Assembly (NCBI GenBank): GCA_913049565.1
Contig: CAJWZG010000044.1
Coordinates: forward strand, 1 to 15,086
Length of the DNA: 15,086 nucleotides
Origin: an uncultured Gammaproteobacteria bacterium
GTDB lineage: Bacteria > Pseudomonadota > Gammaproteobacteria > Pseudomonadales > Azotimanducaceae_A
Direction of reading: 5' to 3'
Shown: piece after piece, positions 1 through 8,293 of the stretch
How the letters are laid out: every line of letters starts with the position of its first letter
Numbering within the stretch: the stretch's first letter is position 1
Notes under the pieces: generated by a model
Seen by the model: only the letters and a program-made list of their open reading frames with translations
Told to the model about the DNA's origin: nothing
The model's database searches: none
Translations under genes and position numbers: made by a program

Positions 1-435
1 CCAAAGCGCGGCGACAAGGCTACTGCTCAGTAGAAGAGTGAGATTCAGGCGCAAGGGTAGGTACCACGTCGGTAGCGGGTTCGTTTCGCTGCATTGCCAC
101 TCAAAGGCGAGCAGCAGCCAAAGACCCGTAAACAGCATCAACCCGCCATAGATGGGCGACAGGATCAGAGCAGTAAAGGTAATAAGAGAAGGCGCTACGC
201 CAACCGCTAGGCGTGTGGTAAATCGGAGGTGAGTATCGTTTGAGACTTCTCGCTGAATGGCCAAGCCCCATTGAATACCTCCCAAAAATGAGAAGATGGA
301 GCCAACGTAGAGTAGCGCGAAAAACAGCCATTGGTCTTGATGGTCTGACCAGAGCCAGCCGCCGCCCAAAATTCCGGCCATGGGGAGCAAGCCGCTAAAA
401 CCCAGCAATTGAGGGAGACGCCTTTTGAGGTGCAT
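1..435 (-). CDS. DUF3429 family membrane protein (3' end beyond window)
   Basis: The reading frame is open from an ATG at 435 down to base 1, giving 145 residues with no stop, so the C-terminus lies outside the window. The protein is hydrophobic with about four to five membrane segments. It shows the hallmarks of DUF3429: an N-terminal LLGFSGLLPMAGI segment, a central SFLGGIQWGLAI motif (near residues 65-76) and a late PTWYLPLRLNLTLLL segment. The family is usually about 150 residues or more, so little is probably missing. Its function is unknown. The ATG lies 13 bases after the stop of the upstream lptF gene on the same strand, so the two are probably co-transcribed. A weak GAAGG sits about 13 bases upstream of the start. 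The family call rests on remembered motifs and was not searched. Confidence 0.8.
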   Translation of the reverse strand, partial: MHLKRRLPQLLGFSGLLPMAGILGGGWLWSDHQDQWLFFALLYVGSIFSFLGGIQWGLAIQREVSNDTHLRFTTRLAVGVAPSLITFTALILSPIYGGLMLFTGLWLLLAFEWQCSETNPLPTWYLPLRLNLTLLLSSSLVAALW

Positions 436-448
436 AGCGATGAGGCCT

Positions 449-1534
449 TCAGGTCTTCAGACCGGGTTGCCCAAGTTGCAGGATACCTCGCACTGCCACA
501 GCGCCAAATGCGATGTGCACCGGCCAAAGACCCAGCAGTGACGGTAGATGCTCCTGTTCGATCAGCCAGCGGTTGAGTAACAGCATCAAGTAGTAGGCGA
601 GCATCCACAGTATGGCCTCACCAACACGGGCATATTGACCGTGACGAGGTTGCACGGGCGCTTTGGTAACGGCTAGAAGAGCGAGAATCAAACAGAAAAT
701 GGGCAGTGCTAGGCGCCAGTGCCACTCTGCCCGGTGGGTCGCGATCGCGCCCAGTTCCGACATATTGAGCGACTCAATATCGCGCACTTGCTCAAGTACC
801 GGGTCGCTATTGATGCTGAGGTCTAGCGAATCGAATGACATGGCCTCGAAGCTGGCGCTGCCTGCAATACCCGCATAGCGCTTGCCGTTTTCTAGCGTTA
901 GGGTTTGGCGTCCCTGGGCGTCAGGAATGCTGCGGCGACCGCGTTCCGCCCAGACCGTCATCTGCCGACCGTCGGACAGCTGCCGCTGAATAAAGACGTC
1001 TCGAATGGTCTGGTCATCGTCGTCCAAACTATTGCTGTAGGTCACCTGCTTACCACCGTCCTCGATACGAAAAACCCCGGGCTGCAGCGCGCTAAGGCCA
1101 ATGCGCTTCTGCAGTTCAACCAGCTCCCGTTCAAGCGCGTATTTTGATGTTGGCGTGACCTGCATCGAGGCGACGCCAACCAGCGCAACAACAAATAGCA
1201 CCAGCGGGGCAAGCCAGCGAAGCAGCCTATGCGTTGATAAACCACCACTTTGCAGCACCGCCATCTCCTGACTGGAGTGCAGGCGGCTGAGCCCCATGAC
1301 CAAAGCAATATATAGCGCGAACGGCAGCACTAGCTGGATCATTTCCGGCATACGGAGCATTACAATGTAGAGCACTCGGTCGGCGGGAATGTTGCCCGAA
1401 GCGGCCTTCTCCATAAATTGGATGAGCTTGTCGCCCATGGCAATGGACAGCAGTACGGCTAGAGCGGCAAGGAAAATGCCAAGCACTTGACGATTGATAT
1501 AGCGGGCACCCAAGGGTGCGTAAAACAGGCGCAT
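449..1534 (-). CDS. lptF: LPS export ABC transporter permease LptF
   Basis: LptF is one of the two inner-membrane permeases of the LptB2FG complex, which extracts lipopolysaccharide from the inner membrane and passes it to the LptC-LptA bridge. The protein has the YjgP/YjgQ layout: N-terminal membrane helices, a DKLIQFMEKAASGNIPAD segment matching the E. coli LptF region after helix 1, an SSQEMAVLQSGGLS coupling-helix motif, a periplasmic beta-rich domain (about residues 130-265) and three C-terminal helices. The resemblance is closer to LptF than to LptG. I take the ATG at 1534 (361 residues), since MRLFYAPLGARYI fits the usual family N-terminus. Its AAGGAG is about 15 bases upstream, which is long. 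A GTG at 1576, with AAGGAT close upstream, would add 14 residues and is a real alternative. No lptG follows inside the window; a DUF3429 gene does. Confidence 0.88.
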   Translation of the reverse strand: MRLFYAPLGARYINRQVLGIFLAALAVLLSIAMGDKLIQFMEKAASGNIPADRVLYIVMLRMPEMIQLVLPFALYIALVMGLSRLHSSQEMAVLQSGGLSTHRLLRWLAPLVLFVVALVGVASMQVTPTSKYALERELVELQKRIGLSALQPGVFRIEDGGKQVTYSNSLDDDDQTIRDVFIQRQLSDGRQMTVWAERGRRSIPDAQGRQTLTLENGKRYAGIAGSASFEAMSFDSLDLSINSDPVLEQVRDIESLNMSELGAIATHRAEWHWRLALPIFCLILALLAVTKAPVQPRHGQYARVGEAILWMLAYYLMLLLNRWLIEQEHLPSLLGLWPVHIAFGAVAVRGILQLGQPGLKT

Positions 1535-1617
1535 GAAAAATTCTCTAGGCTCCTTCGACTGATGTGAAGTGTGCACGGATATCCTTATCGATCAAAGTTC
1601 TAGCGATGGGCTGGGCA

Positions 1618-1645
1618 TTGATTGCCAGCAAAGGCAGAGTATAGA
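1618..1645 (+). promoter_or_regulatory. Possible sigma-70 promoter for the O-acetylhomoserine sulfhydrylase gene
   Basis: TTGATT (1618-1623) and TATAGA (1640-1645) are separated by 16 bases in the lptF-metY intergenic gap, each matching four of six consensus bases. A start of transcription would fall near 1652, beside the palindrome at 1653-1666. The reverse strand of the same stretch reads TATACT, so the -10 region could serve both directions, although no good -35 is visible for lptF. This was judged by eye only. Confidence 0.3.
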
Positions 1646-1652
1646 GTAAGCG

Positions 1653-1666
1653 GCCTGCGCGCAGGC
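1653..1666. repeat. 14-bp perfect palindrome in the lptF-metY intergenic region
   Basis: GCCTGCGCGCAGGC is its own reverse complement. It lies between the two divergent genes, just downstream of the possible metY promoter and 59 bases before the metY start codon. It could be an operator or the stem of a 5' leader hairpin. It does not resemble the E. coli MetJ box, and no SAM riboswitch is recognisable around it. Confidence 0.45.
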
Positions 1667-1725
1667 GCGAGGTCAACGTCACCGGGTTGTGGCATTCGAA
1701 AAGAGAGCAAAGGGAGAGCAAAGCC

Positions 1726-2991
1726 ATGAAAGATGAAACGCTAGCAGTCCACGCGGGCTACACGACAGACCCTACTTCTAATGCCGTAACGACGCCTATC
1801 TACCAGACCGTTGCATATGAATTTGATGATGCACAACACGGCGCCGACCTGTTTGACTTAGCCGTACCCGGCAACATTTACAGCCGTATCATGAACCCTA
1901 CCTGTGATGTGCTAGAGCAGCGTATAGCCGCCCTTGAAGGAGGCGTTGGTGCCTTGGCAGTGTCGGCTGGCAGCGCGGCAATCCACTACGCCATCATCAA
2001 TATTGCTCAGGCAGGCGACAATATCGTAACCGTGCCACAGCTTTATGGCGGTACCTACACCTTGTTCGCGCATATGTTTCCCGCGCTGGGGATCGACGTG
2101 CGATTTGCGGCGGATGATTCGGTTGCCGCCCTCGAAGCCCTGATCGATGACAACACCAAGGCCGTGTTTATGGAAACCATAGGCAATCCCGCAGGCAACA
2201 TTGTCGACATTGCAGCGGTAGCCGAGATGGCCCGCCGTCACGGCGTTTGCACTATTGCCGACAACACGGTGGCGTCCCCCTCGCTGTTAAAGCCTATCGA
2301 ACACGGGGTAGATATTGTGGTTCATTCGGTCACGAAGTATATGGGTGGCCACGGTACAACCTTGGGCGGCGTGATCGTTGATTCTGGTAACTTTCCTTGG
2401 GCAGAACACGCAGCCCGATACCCCGGTTTGAATAATCCTGAACCCAGTTATCACGGTGTGGTGTATACCGAGGCGTTTGGCCCTGCGGCCTATATCGGGC
2501 GCGCACGCACCGTGCCGCTGAGAAATACCGGCGCTGCGCTGTCTGCGCAAAGCGCCTTCCAGTTGCTGCAAGGGATCGAGACTTTGCCCCTACGTATGGA
2601 GCGCCACTGCGAAAATGCTTTGGCCGTTGCCAAGTACCTGCAGAACCACGACAAAGTTGAATGGGTAAGTTACGCCGGATTAGACAGTCATCCGCACTAT
2701 GCGCTCGCGCAGAAATACATGAACGGTACGGCGTCAGGCATCATGACGTTTGGTGTCAAAGGCGGGTTCGAGGCCGGCGTTAAATTTTATGATGCACTCG
2801 AGCTGTTTAAGCGTTTAGTGAACATTGGCGATGCCAAGTCGCTGGCCTGCCATCCGGCATCAACGACCCATCGTCAACTTGGCGAAGAGGAACAGGCCGC
2901 TGTGGGTGTTACCCCCGAGGCGATTCGTTTGTCGGTGGGTATCGAGCATATTGACGACATCATTGCCGATTTGGAGCAGGCCCTAGCATAG
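1726..2991 (+). CDS. metY: O-acetylhomoserine sulfhydrylase (aminocarboxypropyltransferase), PLP-dependent
   Basis: This enzyme makes homocysteine from O-acetylhomoserine and sulfide, the direct sulfhydrylation route of methionine synthesis in the cytoplasm. It is a full-length Cys/Met-metabolism PLP enzyme of 421 residues. Visible features are the N-terminal ETLAVHAGY and VTTPIYQT, the phosphate-binding YSRIMNPT (52-59) and SAGSAAI (80-86), Tyr107 of QLYGGTY, the pyridine-binding D179-N-T, the Schiff-base lysine K204 in SVTKYMGGHG, and the C-terminal SLACHPASTTH typical of the MetY/MetZ group. The ATG at 1726 is preferred because AGGGAGAG (1711-1718) lies 7 bases upstream; a TTG at 1687 would add 13 residues unlike the family. 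The length and the long insertion around 240-280 favour MetY over MetB/MetC. It is divergent from lptF and converges on the M50 protease. Confidence 0.93.
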   Translation: MKDETLAVHAGYTTDPTSNAVTTPIYQTVAYEFDDAQHGADLFDLAVPGNIYSRIMNPTCDVLEQRIAALEGGVGALAVSAGSAAIHYAIINIAQAGDNIVTVPQLYGGTYTLFAHMFPALGIDVRFAADDSVAALEALIDDNTKAVFMETIGNPAGNIVDIAAVAEMARRHGVCTIADNTVASPSLLKPIEHGVDIVVHSVTKYMGGHGTTLGGVIVDSGNFPWAEHAARYPGLNNPEPSYHGVVYTEAFGPAAYIGRARTVPLRNTGAALSAQSAFQLLQGIETLPLRMERHCENALAVAKYLQNHDKVEWVSYAGLDSHPHYALAQKYMNGTASGIMTFGVKGGFEAGVKFYDALELFKRLVNIGDAKSLACHPASTTHRQLGEEEQAAVGVTPEAIRLSVGIEHIDDIIADLEQALA

Positions 2992-3045
2992 CAGCAGGCT
3001 TTGTCGATTCAGGTCAGCGATAACCGTGAAGCAGAGCGTTGTGGT

Positions 3046-3678
3046 TTACACTAAGGTAATCAGCGTCAGCAAGCTGGTCGAAAACTCGGCCAGCCATTTC
3101 AAGAGGGGTAATCCCATCAGGCTGGCGACGACTAGACCTAATAGTGCCATAGCCCCATACCGAGCGTTGTAGAAACGATAAAGACGCGCTACTGAGTTTG
3201 GCATCAGGTGAGGGGCTATGTAGTGCCCGTCCAGCGGGCCGATAGGCAGCAGGTTGAATACCATCAACAACAAATTAATTTGCGCCAGTAGGGTGAAAAA
3301 AATCTGTCCAGCCTGATTTTGCCAGCCTGCCTCCCAAGCGAGGACAAAGGCATTCCAGCACACCACTGCCAGCAGTAAGTTCATCAGTGGCCCAGCTGCC
3401 GCTACCCAAAGGTCTGCCCGCGGGCTGGTGAAGTTCGCCGGGTTGGTGGGTACGGGTTTGGCGAACCCGAAACCTACAATAATCACCATCAATAACCCGA
3501 CAGGGTCGATATGAGCGATAGGGTTCAGCGTGATGCGTCCAGCGCGTTCAGCCGTGGTGTCGCCAAAGCATTTTGCGACCAGCGCGTGCCCAAGCTCGTG
3601 GACCGTCAATGAGAGCACGAGGGCGACAATTAGCAAGATAAATACAACGTACTGTCCCTGCCAAAGTAACTGAATCAT
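3046..3678 (-). CDS. M50 (site-2-protease-like) membrane metalloprotease
   Basis: This is a 210-residue polytopic membrane protein with both signatures of a zinc intramembrane protease. HELGH at 27-31 lies in a membrane helix (two zinc-binding His and the catalytic Glu), and NLLPIGPLDG at 142-151 carries the third ligand, Asp150. About five to six membrane segments are seen, with AAAGPLMNLLLA (93-104) between the motifs as usual. It belongs to the short, PDZ-less rhomboid-like-sized S2P group found in many bacteria; substrates of this group are mostly unknown. The ATG at 3678 has AAGGTGAG (3685-3692 on the reverse strand) 6 bases upstream. The gene converges on metY. It is divergent from the ELM1-family gene across a 212-base AT-richer gap. 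Confidence 0.9.
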   Translation of the reverse strand: MIQLLWQGQYVVFILLIVALVLSLTVHELGHALVAKCFGDTTAERAGRITLNPIAHIDPVGLLMVIIVGFGFAKPVPTNPANFTSPRADLWVAAAGPLMNLLLAVVCWNAFVLAWEAGWQNQAGQIFFTLLAQINLLLMVFNLLPIGPLDGHYIAPHLMPNSVARLYRFYNARYGAMALLGLVVASLMGLPLLKWLAEFSTSLLTLITLV

Positions 3679-3890
3679 GCTTGACTCACCTTGTTCTGGG
3701 ATTCATAAAAAGTATCTGTTGGTTGCCACGCACAAATGTTAATCCCAGGCAGCTTTGCTTTCGATTTCTTTCTTCGTGATTTTTGATCGGGTTCGTCTAT
3801 CAGGTAAATCTTGGCCGCAGCTTCGGCGATTTCGTTTGTTAAACTTCGCGATAACGCAGGTATATTAGCTTTTTCTACTGTGGTGACTTG

Positions 3891-4811
3891 ATGTCTTTGA
3901 CCTTGCGCGTTTGGCGCTTTATAGACGGCCGTCCGGGGCACGAGAAACAGACTGAGGGTCTGGTGCGAGGCCTAGGGGCTTGTCTGCCTGATTTTGCCGG
4001 GGAGGCTTCTGAGTTAGAGGTGCGGGATATTGCTATGGTCGATTTTGCCAAGGATTCATCGGCGCTGTGGCGAGACCCGGGACAGGCCCCGGATCTGTTG
4101 ATCGGCGCAGGTCGATCCACGCACGTTCCCATGGCTCGTACACGTTGGCATCTCGGTAGCCGCGCAGTTGTGCTAATGAAACCGAGCCTGCCGAGCTTTT
4201 GTTACGACTTAGCTGTGGTGCCAGAGCACGACAACCTGTGGTCGGAGCGCAAAGTGCTGCGTTCGATTGGTGCCATGGGCCCCTCAGTCACGGGTGCCGC
4301 GCGGTCAAATCGGGGATTGATTTTGCTAGGGGGAGAAAACCCACACTTTTACTTCGCAGACCCTGTGGTCGCAGCATCTGCCGCGCAGATCATTGCCCAA
4401 AGCCCCGAGGTGCATTGGCAAATTTCTGATTCACCGCGCAGTTCGCCGAACCTGATCCGACTTGTGAGCGAGGCGATCCAAGACGCAGCAAATGCCACAG
4501 TTGTTCACTATCGCGATAATTCATCAGCATGGCTGAGCCAAGAATTGTCTCAAGCAGGGCAGGTCTGGGTAAGTGCAGACAGTGCCTCCATGCTTTACGA
4601 GGCCCTTTCATCAAACGCTTGTGTGGGGGTGATCGAACTCACCAGCAAGGGTCAGCGAAACAAGCTCGCAGCAGGCATTAAGGCACTGCGAGAGCAAAAC
4701 CGTTTGGGCCGGCTCTGCGATGGCTCCCTTGATAGACAATCATTAAACAGCGAACCGCTTAGGGAGCATTTGCGCTGTGCACGCTGGATTCTTGAACGTT
4801 GGTTTAACTAA
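3891..4811 (+). CDS. ELM1/GtrOC1-family putative glycosyltransferase
   Basis: This 306-residue protein matches the family annotated as 'mitochondrial fission ELM1', a GT-B-like fold found widely in proteobacteria and plants. Visible hallmarks are the N-terminal FIDGRPGHEKQTEGL (about 10-24), a DLLIGAGRSTH motif (about 75-85), a VVLMKPSLP strand, the DLAVVPEHD motif (about 106-114), LILLGGENPH (about 143-152), a VWVSADSASMLYEAL motif (near 225-240, sugar-nucleotide-site-like) and G-V-I-E-L. The bacterial role is not firmly established; a role in cell-envelope glycan or lipid modification is inference. The ATG at 3891 is chosen over the adjacent TTG at 3888. The ribosome site is weak (GGTGA four bases upstream). 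It ends 9 bases before the convergent fused CoA transferase. Confidence 0.85.
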   Translation: MSLTLRVWRFIDGRPGHEKQTEGLVRGLGACLPDFAGEASELEVRDIAMVDFAKDSSALWRDPGQAPDLLIGAGRSTHVPMARTRWHLGSRAVVLMKPSLPSFCYDLAVVPEHDNLWSERKVLRSIGAMGPSVTGAARSNRGLILLGGENPHFYFADPVVAASAAQIIAQSPEVHWQISDSPRSSPNLIRLVSEAIQDAANATVVHYRDNSSAWLSQELSQAGQVWVSADSASMLYEALSSNACVGVIELTSKGQRNKLAAGIKALREQNRLGRLCDGSLDRQSLNSEPLREHLRCARWILERWFN

Positions 4812-4820
4812 ACAAACGGC

Positions 4821-7232
4821 CTAACTGAGCACGCCCGCGTCAGTGAGTGCTGCTACGGTCTTATCATCCATCCCCAACCAATCTTTTAAAATTGCCTCGT
4901 TGTCTTCGCCGACGGCCCGGGTGCGCTGGTAGTCGTCACACGGCGTGGTTGCAAATTGAATCGCCAGTTTGTCGATCCATGTTGGCCCTAGTGTCGGGTG
5001 CACGTCATCTAGCGGCTGCAGAAAACCGCGCTGACGCAACTGCGGGTCATGCTCGACCAGGTCAGCGCCGTCTTGTACGACACCGGCGGGAACGCCAGCA
5101 TCTTGGCAGCTTTGCATCAACGCTTGTGCTGACGCGCTGAGCGTCCATGCCGACAGGTGTGTATCTAGCTCGCTGCGGTGCGCAAAGCGTGACGCGGCGT
5201 CAGAAAATTGGTCTCGATCGGCCCAGGCTGGGCTACCCATCAGAGTTTTTAGCGCCTGCCACTGATCCTCATTGGTGCAAGCTATGGCGATCCAGCGTTC
5301 GCTAACCATTGCCGACGTGTGGTCGTCAGCGCCCGTGTCCTTGGGTTGATCCGCGCACCGATAAACGCCGTGGGGTGCGAGGGCGTCGTAGGGCAAGTCG
5401 TTAGCCACTGCGCGAGCCTTATTGCCGTTAGCCGCGAAATCCAATAGCGATGGCCCGATAAAATTGATGCCAATCTCAAATTGCGATATGTCTACGCGCT
5501 GACCCTCGCCAGTGCTGCGGCGAGCCTGCAATGCAGCCAAGACCGCAACCGCGCCATGCAAACCGGCCTGATGGTCGTTATAGGAAAAACCGATACCGAT
5601 GTCTTCGCGGCCTGGTACTCCGGTGGTAGCAGTGATGCCGCAGAGAGCATGAATCGTTGGTGCATAGGTCACATATTTGGACCAGGGGCCGCCATCACCC
5701 ATGCCCGACATCTGTGCATAGATTACGCCCGGGTTGGTCTGGCTCACCTCGCTATAGCCAATTCCCCACCGATCCAGTACGCCGACGGAAAAGTTGTCGA
5801 TCACGATATCAGCTTCGTCCACCAGCTTCCTAGCCAGCGATTTGGCGGAGTCGTCTGACATCTTAAGCGCCAACGCCCGCTTGTTGCGATTCCACATAAG
5901 GTAATAGGGGTGATGGGGATCTTGGGTTGTAACCGCCCGCTCGCTGCTGTTGATTTTGATCACATCGGCGCCCATATCCGCCAGCATACGCGTCGCAAAC
6001 GGGCCCGCTAGCACATGAGTAAAGTCCAGTACCTTGATGCCTGAGAGAGGTTTGTCGCCGGAGGTGTCGCCGGTGGGTAATGCCCGTGGATGCCAATTGA
6101 TTCTACTCGCGACCGATTGAACGGTTTCTGGCGAGGGTTGATATGGCGATAGTTGCCATGGGGTTTTGCTGAAATGATAGGGCGCCCCGGTTGAGGTCAC
6201 CGTAGTGTCGCTGATTGCATAAGGGACATACCAGTTTCGCGCCGCCAATTGCGGGTTCTCGGCGACTTTCTCGATCGGTAGAACCCAGCCGTAGGGCGAG
6301 TGGCGCGATTGAGCCTCATGAAACAGGGTTTCCACGTCTTTTGTCGCTACCCAGCGGCGCATAATATCCATCGCCCGATGGGTGCGTAGACGCAAATTTT
6401 CCGGCTCCATATATTTGGGATCGATAAGGTCTTCATGCACATCCTCTTCGATCCACCACATCAATTGCGCATCAAAGTCTGGGGCAGGGGTCACCATGAT
6501 CGCCCCGTTTTGGCCTGGCATCACGCCGTAAGCATCAGACCAGTGCAGGGCCCCACGTCGAGGCAGTACCCGCCCTTCGGGTCGGTTCAACGTCTGCTGG
6601 TAGAAATAGAACATAAACACATGCTCAAGACAGGAGGCGATGCACTCGTGTGCGGACAAGTGCGCGGTCTGGCCTTGCCCCTTGCTGCGCTGATGATGCA
6701 GTGCACCCAGAGCAGCGATGGCGACATAGGCGCCTGAGAGCATAAAGTTCAGATCACCAAAATTTTTCAGTGGCGGAGTATCGATATCTCCAGTAGTCGC
6801 CAACGCGCCTGCTAGCGCACCGGCCACAAGGTCTGGTGCCAAATAGTCTTTCCATGGGCCAGTTTTACCAAAGGAGGATAACTCGACGACCACCAAAGAC
6901 GGGTTGGCTTGCTTAGCGGCTTGCAGGTCGAGCAGCTTAGTTTCACCGGACAGACACACAATATCTGCGCCTTCGGCCAGCGTTTGCAGCGCGCTAGTAG
7001 AGTCAGGGTCTTGCGCATCCACGGTGACAAAGGTGCGGTTTGAGGCGAAGAAACTGTGCCAAAGCGAAACTCGCTCTGCGCCGGACTGCAAAAATGGGCC
7101 GCGTTGACGTAGTGGATCTCCGCTAGCGCCCTCGGCGCGAATGACCGAAGCGCCTAAGTCGGCTAGGAGTTTGGTGCCGTAAATACCGCGCTCGTCGGTT
7201 AAATCGATTACTCGTATCCCTGCTAGCGCCAT
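4821..7232 (-). CDS. Fused two-domain class III (CaiB/BaiF) CoA transferase
   Basis: Single-domain family members are about 380-430 residues; this 803-residue protein contains two in tandem. Domain 1 (about 1-375) begins LAGIRVIDLTDERG and has Asp160 in KNFGDLNF at the catalytic-Asp position. Its CoA-site segments are changed: ERGIYGTKLLADLGA replaces the usual AGP-x-A..LADLGA, and the [ED]N[FY] motif is absent. Domain 2 (about 396-803) is canonical: LAGPFATRMLADMGADVIKI, VIDNFSVGVLDRWG, the predicted catalytic Asp553 in YNDHQAG, and EGQRVDISQFE. The linker is near 376-395. The family moves CoA between carboxylates through an aspartyl-CoA mixed anhydride, and some members racemise 2-methylacyl-CoAs. 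The DMSP enzyme DddD has the same two-domain layout, but I have no evidence for DMSP here. GGGGAGGAGAG (7238-7248) lies 5 bases before the ATG. The gene is divergent from the dioxygenase gene. Confidence 0.9.
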   Translation of the reverse strand: MALAGIRVIDLTDERGIYGTKLLADLGASVIRAEGASGDPLRQRGPFLQSGAERVSLWHSFFASNRTFVTVDAQDPDSTSALQTLAEGADIVCLSGETKLLDLQAAKQANPSLVVVELSSFGKTGPWKDYLAPDLVAGALAGALATTGDIDTPPLKNFGDLNFMLSGAYVAIAALGALHHQRSKGQGQTAHLSAHECIASCLEHVFMFYFYQQTLNRPEGRVLPRRGALHWSDAYGVMPGQNGAIMVTPAPDFDAQLMWWIEEDVHEDLIDPKYMEPENLRLRTHRAMDIMRRWVATKDVETLFHEAQSRHSPYGWVLPIEKVAENPQLAARNWYVPYAISDTTVTSTGAPYHFSKTPWQLSPYQPSPETVQSVASRINWHPRALPTGDTSGDKPLSGIKVLDFTHVLAGPFATRMLADMGADVIKINSSERAVTTQDPHHPYYLMWNRNKRALALKMSDDSAKSLARKLVDEADIVIDNFSVGVLDRWGIGYSEVSQTNPGVIYAQMSGMGDGGPWSKYVTYAPTIHALCGITATTGVPGREDIGIGFSYNDHQAGLHGAVAVLAALQARRSTGEGQRVDISQFEIGINFIGPSLLDFAANGNKARAVANDLPYDALAPHGVYRCADQPKDTGADDHTSAMVSERWIAIACTNEDQWQALKTLMGSPAWADRDQFSDAASRFAHRSELDTHLSAWTLSASAQALMQSCQDAGVPAGVVQDGADLVEHDPQLRQRGFLQPLDDVHPTLGPTWIDKLAIQFATTPCDDYQRTRAVGEDNEAILKDWLGMDDKTVAALTDAGVLS

Positions 7233-7334
7233 TGAAACTCTCCTCCCCTAATGGTGGATCGAAGATATCCCAGAGCGATGGCTAGCAAAAGGTCAGAGTG
7301 CTATGTTCGATCAGCAGAGCTGGGGAGAGTCAGA

Positions 7335-8237
7335 ATGCTCAATACAGAGCAAATCCGTTTTTTCAAAAATAACGGGTACGTTATTGTGCCCGGTGCGATG
7401 AGCCGTGCTCTTTGCGAACAAGTCCGAGATTTGATGTGGAAGGCCCTGCCAGGCGATGCGCGCCTGCAGCGGGATAAGCAAGACAGCTTTATTGGCCCAT
7501 TTGCCGAGTCGGATGAAACCTCGGACGAAAGGCACCTGCGGACAGGCTATCGCTGGCTGAATCGATATTTGGGCGTTAACCCACAGGTTGTCTCTCTAAT
7601 TTACTCTGAGTCTATTTGCGCTATGGCCGAGCAACTACTCGGCGGGCCTTTGCGCCAAGCGATTGTTGATGGATCACCCATGGGTAGCCACGGGGCAGCT
7701 TGGCCCGGGGGGCCGACAGACCCAGTCTTGGGTAACGACGGCGCGCGAGGGGTTTATTGCACATTGCCCTACGGCAACAAAGCACGAGAGCCCGATGGAT
7801 GCCATACAGACGGCCATCCTTTTCAGCTTGGAGTGGTTGGGCTGATAGACGATTGCCCAAAAGACGGAGGAGCATTCAAAGTTTGGCCGGGCTCTCATAC
7901 CCGCTTGTTCCCAACTTTTGCGCTGCGCTATGACCAGCCGCGGATACCCTACTATCCGCATCTTCCAGCGTTTAAGGGTATAGCCCACAGTAGTGCTTAC
8001 ACCGCCGAACTCAAGAAAGTGATCGATGAGATAGAACCCGTGGAGTGTCATGGTAAAGCCGGTGATATCGTCTTCTGGCACCATCGGCTGGCTCACGCGG
8101 CCGGTCAAAATTACAGTGACCAAATTCGCCAAGCGGTGCTGGCAGATTTTTGGACAGAGGATCTCGATTTCTTGCGAACTAAGCCGGTGGCCGCAGATAT
8201 TTGGCAGGACTGGTCTGCTGCGATTCAAAGTGCATAA
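7335..8237 (+). CDS. Phytanoyl-CoA dioxygenase (PhyH) family Fe(II)/2-oxoglutarate oxygenase
   Basis: This 300-residue non-haem iron oxygenase probably hydroxylates an unactivated carbon using 2-oxoglutarate and O2. The facial triad is visible as H157-T-D159 in DGCHTDGHPFQLG and His254 in HHRLAHAAGQN, and Arg265 in QIRQAV would bind the 2-oxoglutarate carboxylate. The double-stranded beta-helix region GGAFKVWPGSH (178-188) is typical of PhyH. The N-terminus EQIRFFKNNGYVIVPG is a textbook PhyH start. The start is ATG 7335, with GGGGAGAG (7322-7329) five bases upstream; an ATG at 7251 would add 28 residues unlike the family. PhyH members act on acyl-CoAs, free acids and small molecules, so the substrate is open. 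The gene is divergent from the fused CoA transferase and 56 bases ahead of the Nudix gene, probably in one operon with it. Confidence 0.88.
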   Translation: MLNTEQIRFFKNNGYVIVPGAMSRALCEQVRDLMWKALPGDARLQRDKQDSFIGPFAESDETSDERHLRTGYRWLNRYLGVNPQVVSLIYSESICAMAEQLLGGPLRQAIVDGSPMGSHGAAWPGGPTDPVLGNDGARGVYCTLPYGNKAREPDGCHTDGHPFQLGVVGLIDDCPKDGGAFKVWPGSHTRLFPTFALRYDQPRIPYYPHLPAFKGIAHSSAYTAELKKVIDEIEPVECHGKAGDIVFWHHRLAHAAGQNYSDQIRQAVLADFWTEDLDFLRTKPVAADIWQDWSAAIQSA

Positions 8238-8293
8238 AGATCAGGCCAAACCAGAAAAACGACAACGACAAAGAAAATTAGATGGAGCAGTAA

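Noticed and set aside
1653..1725. A SAM or SAH riboswitch in the metY leader
   Set aside because: The leader is short, and apart from one palindrome I see no conserved riboswitch core.
3836..3866. TTGTTA and TATATT as a promoter for the ELM1-family gene
   Set aside because: The 19-base spacer is longer than usual and the -35 match is poor, so it is not listed as a feature, although TATATT could still be a real -10.
3675..3941. 88-codon minus-strand frame whose stop overlaps the M50 protease start as ATGA
   Set aside because: The stop/start overlap is suggestive, but the only usual start codon (GTG at 3941) lies inside the divergent ELM1-family gene with no ribosome site. The product has no recognisable domain, and the protease has its own good AAGGTGAG. 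It most likely reflects an open stretch of AT-richer intergenic DNA.
4802..4813. GTTTA-AC-TAAAC inverted repeat at the junction of the convergent ELM1-family and CoA-transferase genes as a terminator
   Set aside because: The five-pair AT-rich stem with a two-base loop and no T-run is too weak.
4821..7232. The fused CoA transferase as the DMSP enzyme DddD
   Set aside because: The length and two-domain layout agree, but no DMSP transporter or dehydrogenase typical of ddd clusters is in view, and I cannot compare residues with DddD here. It is kept only as a structural comparison.
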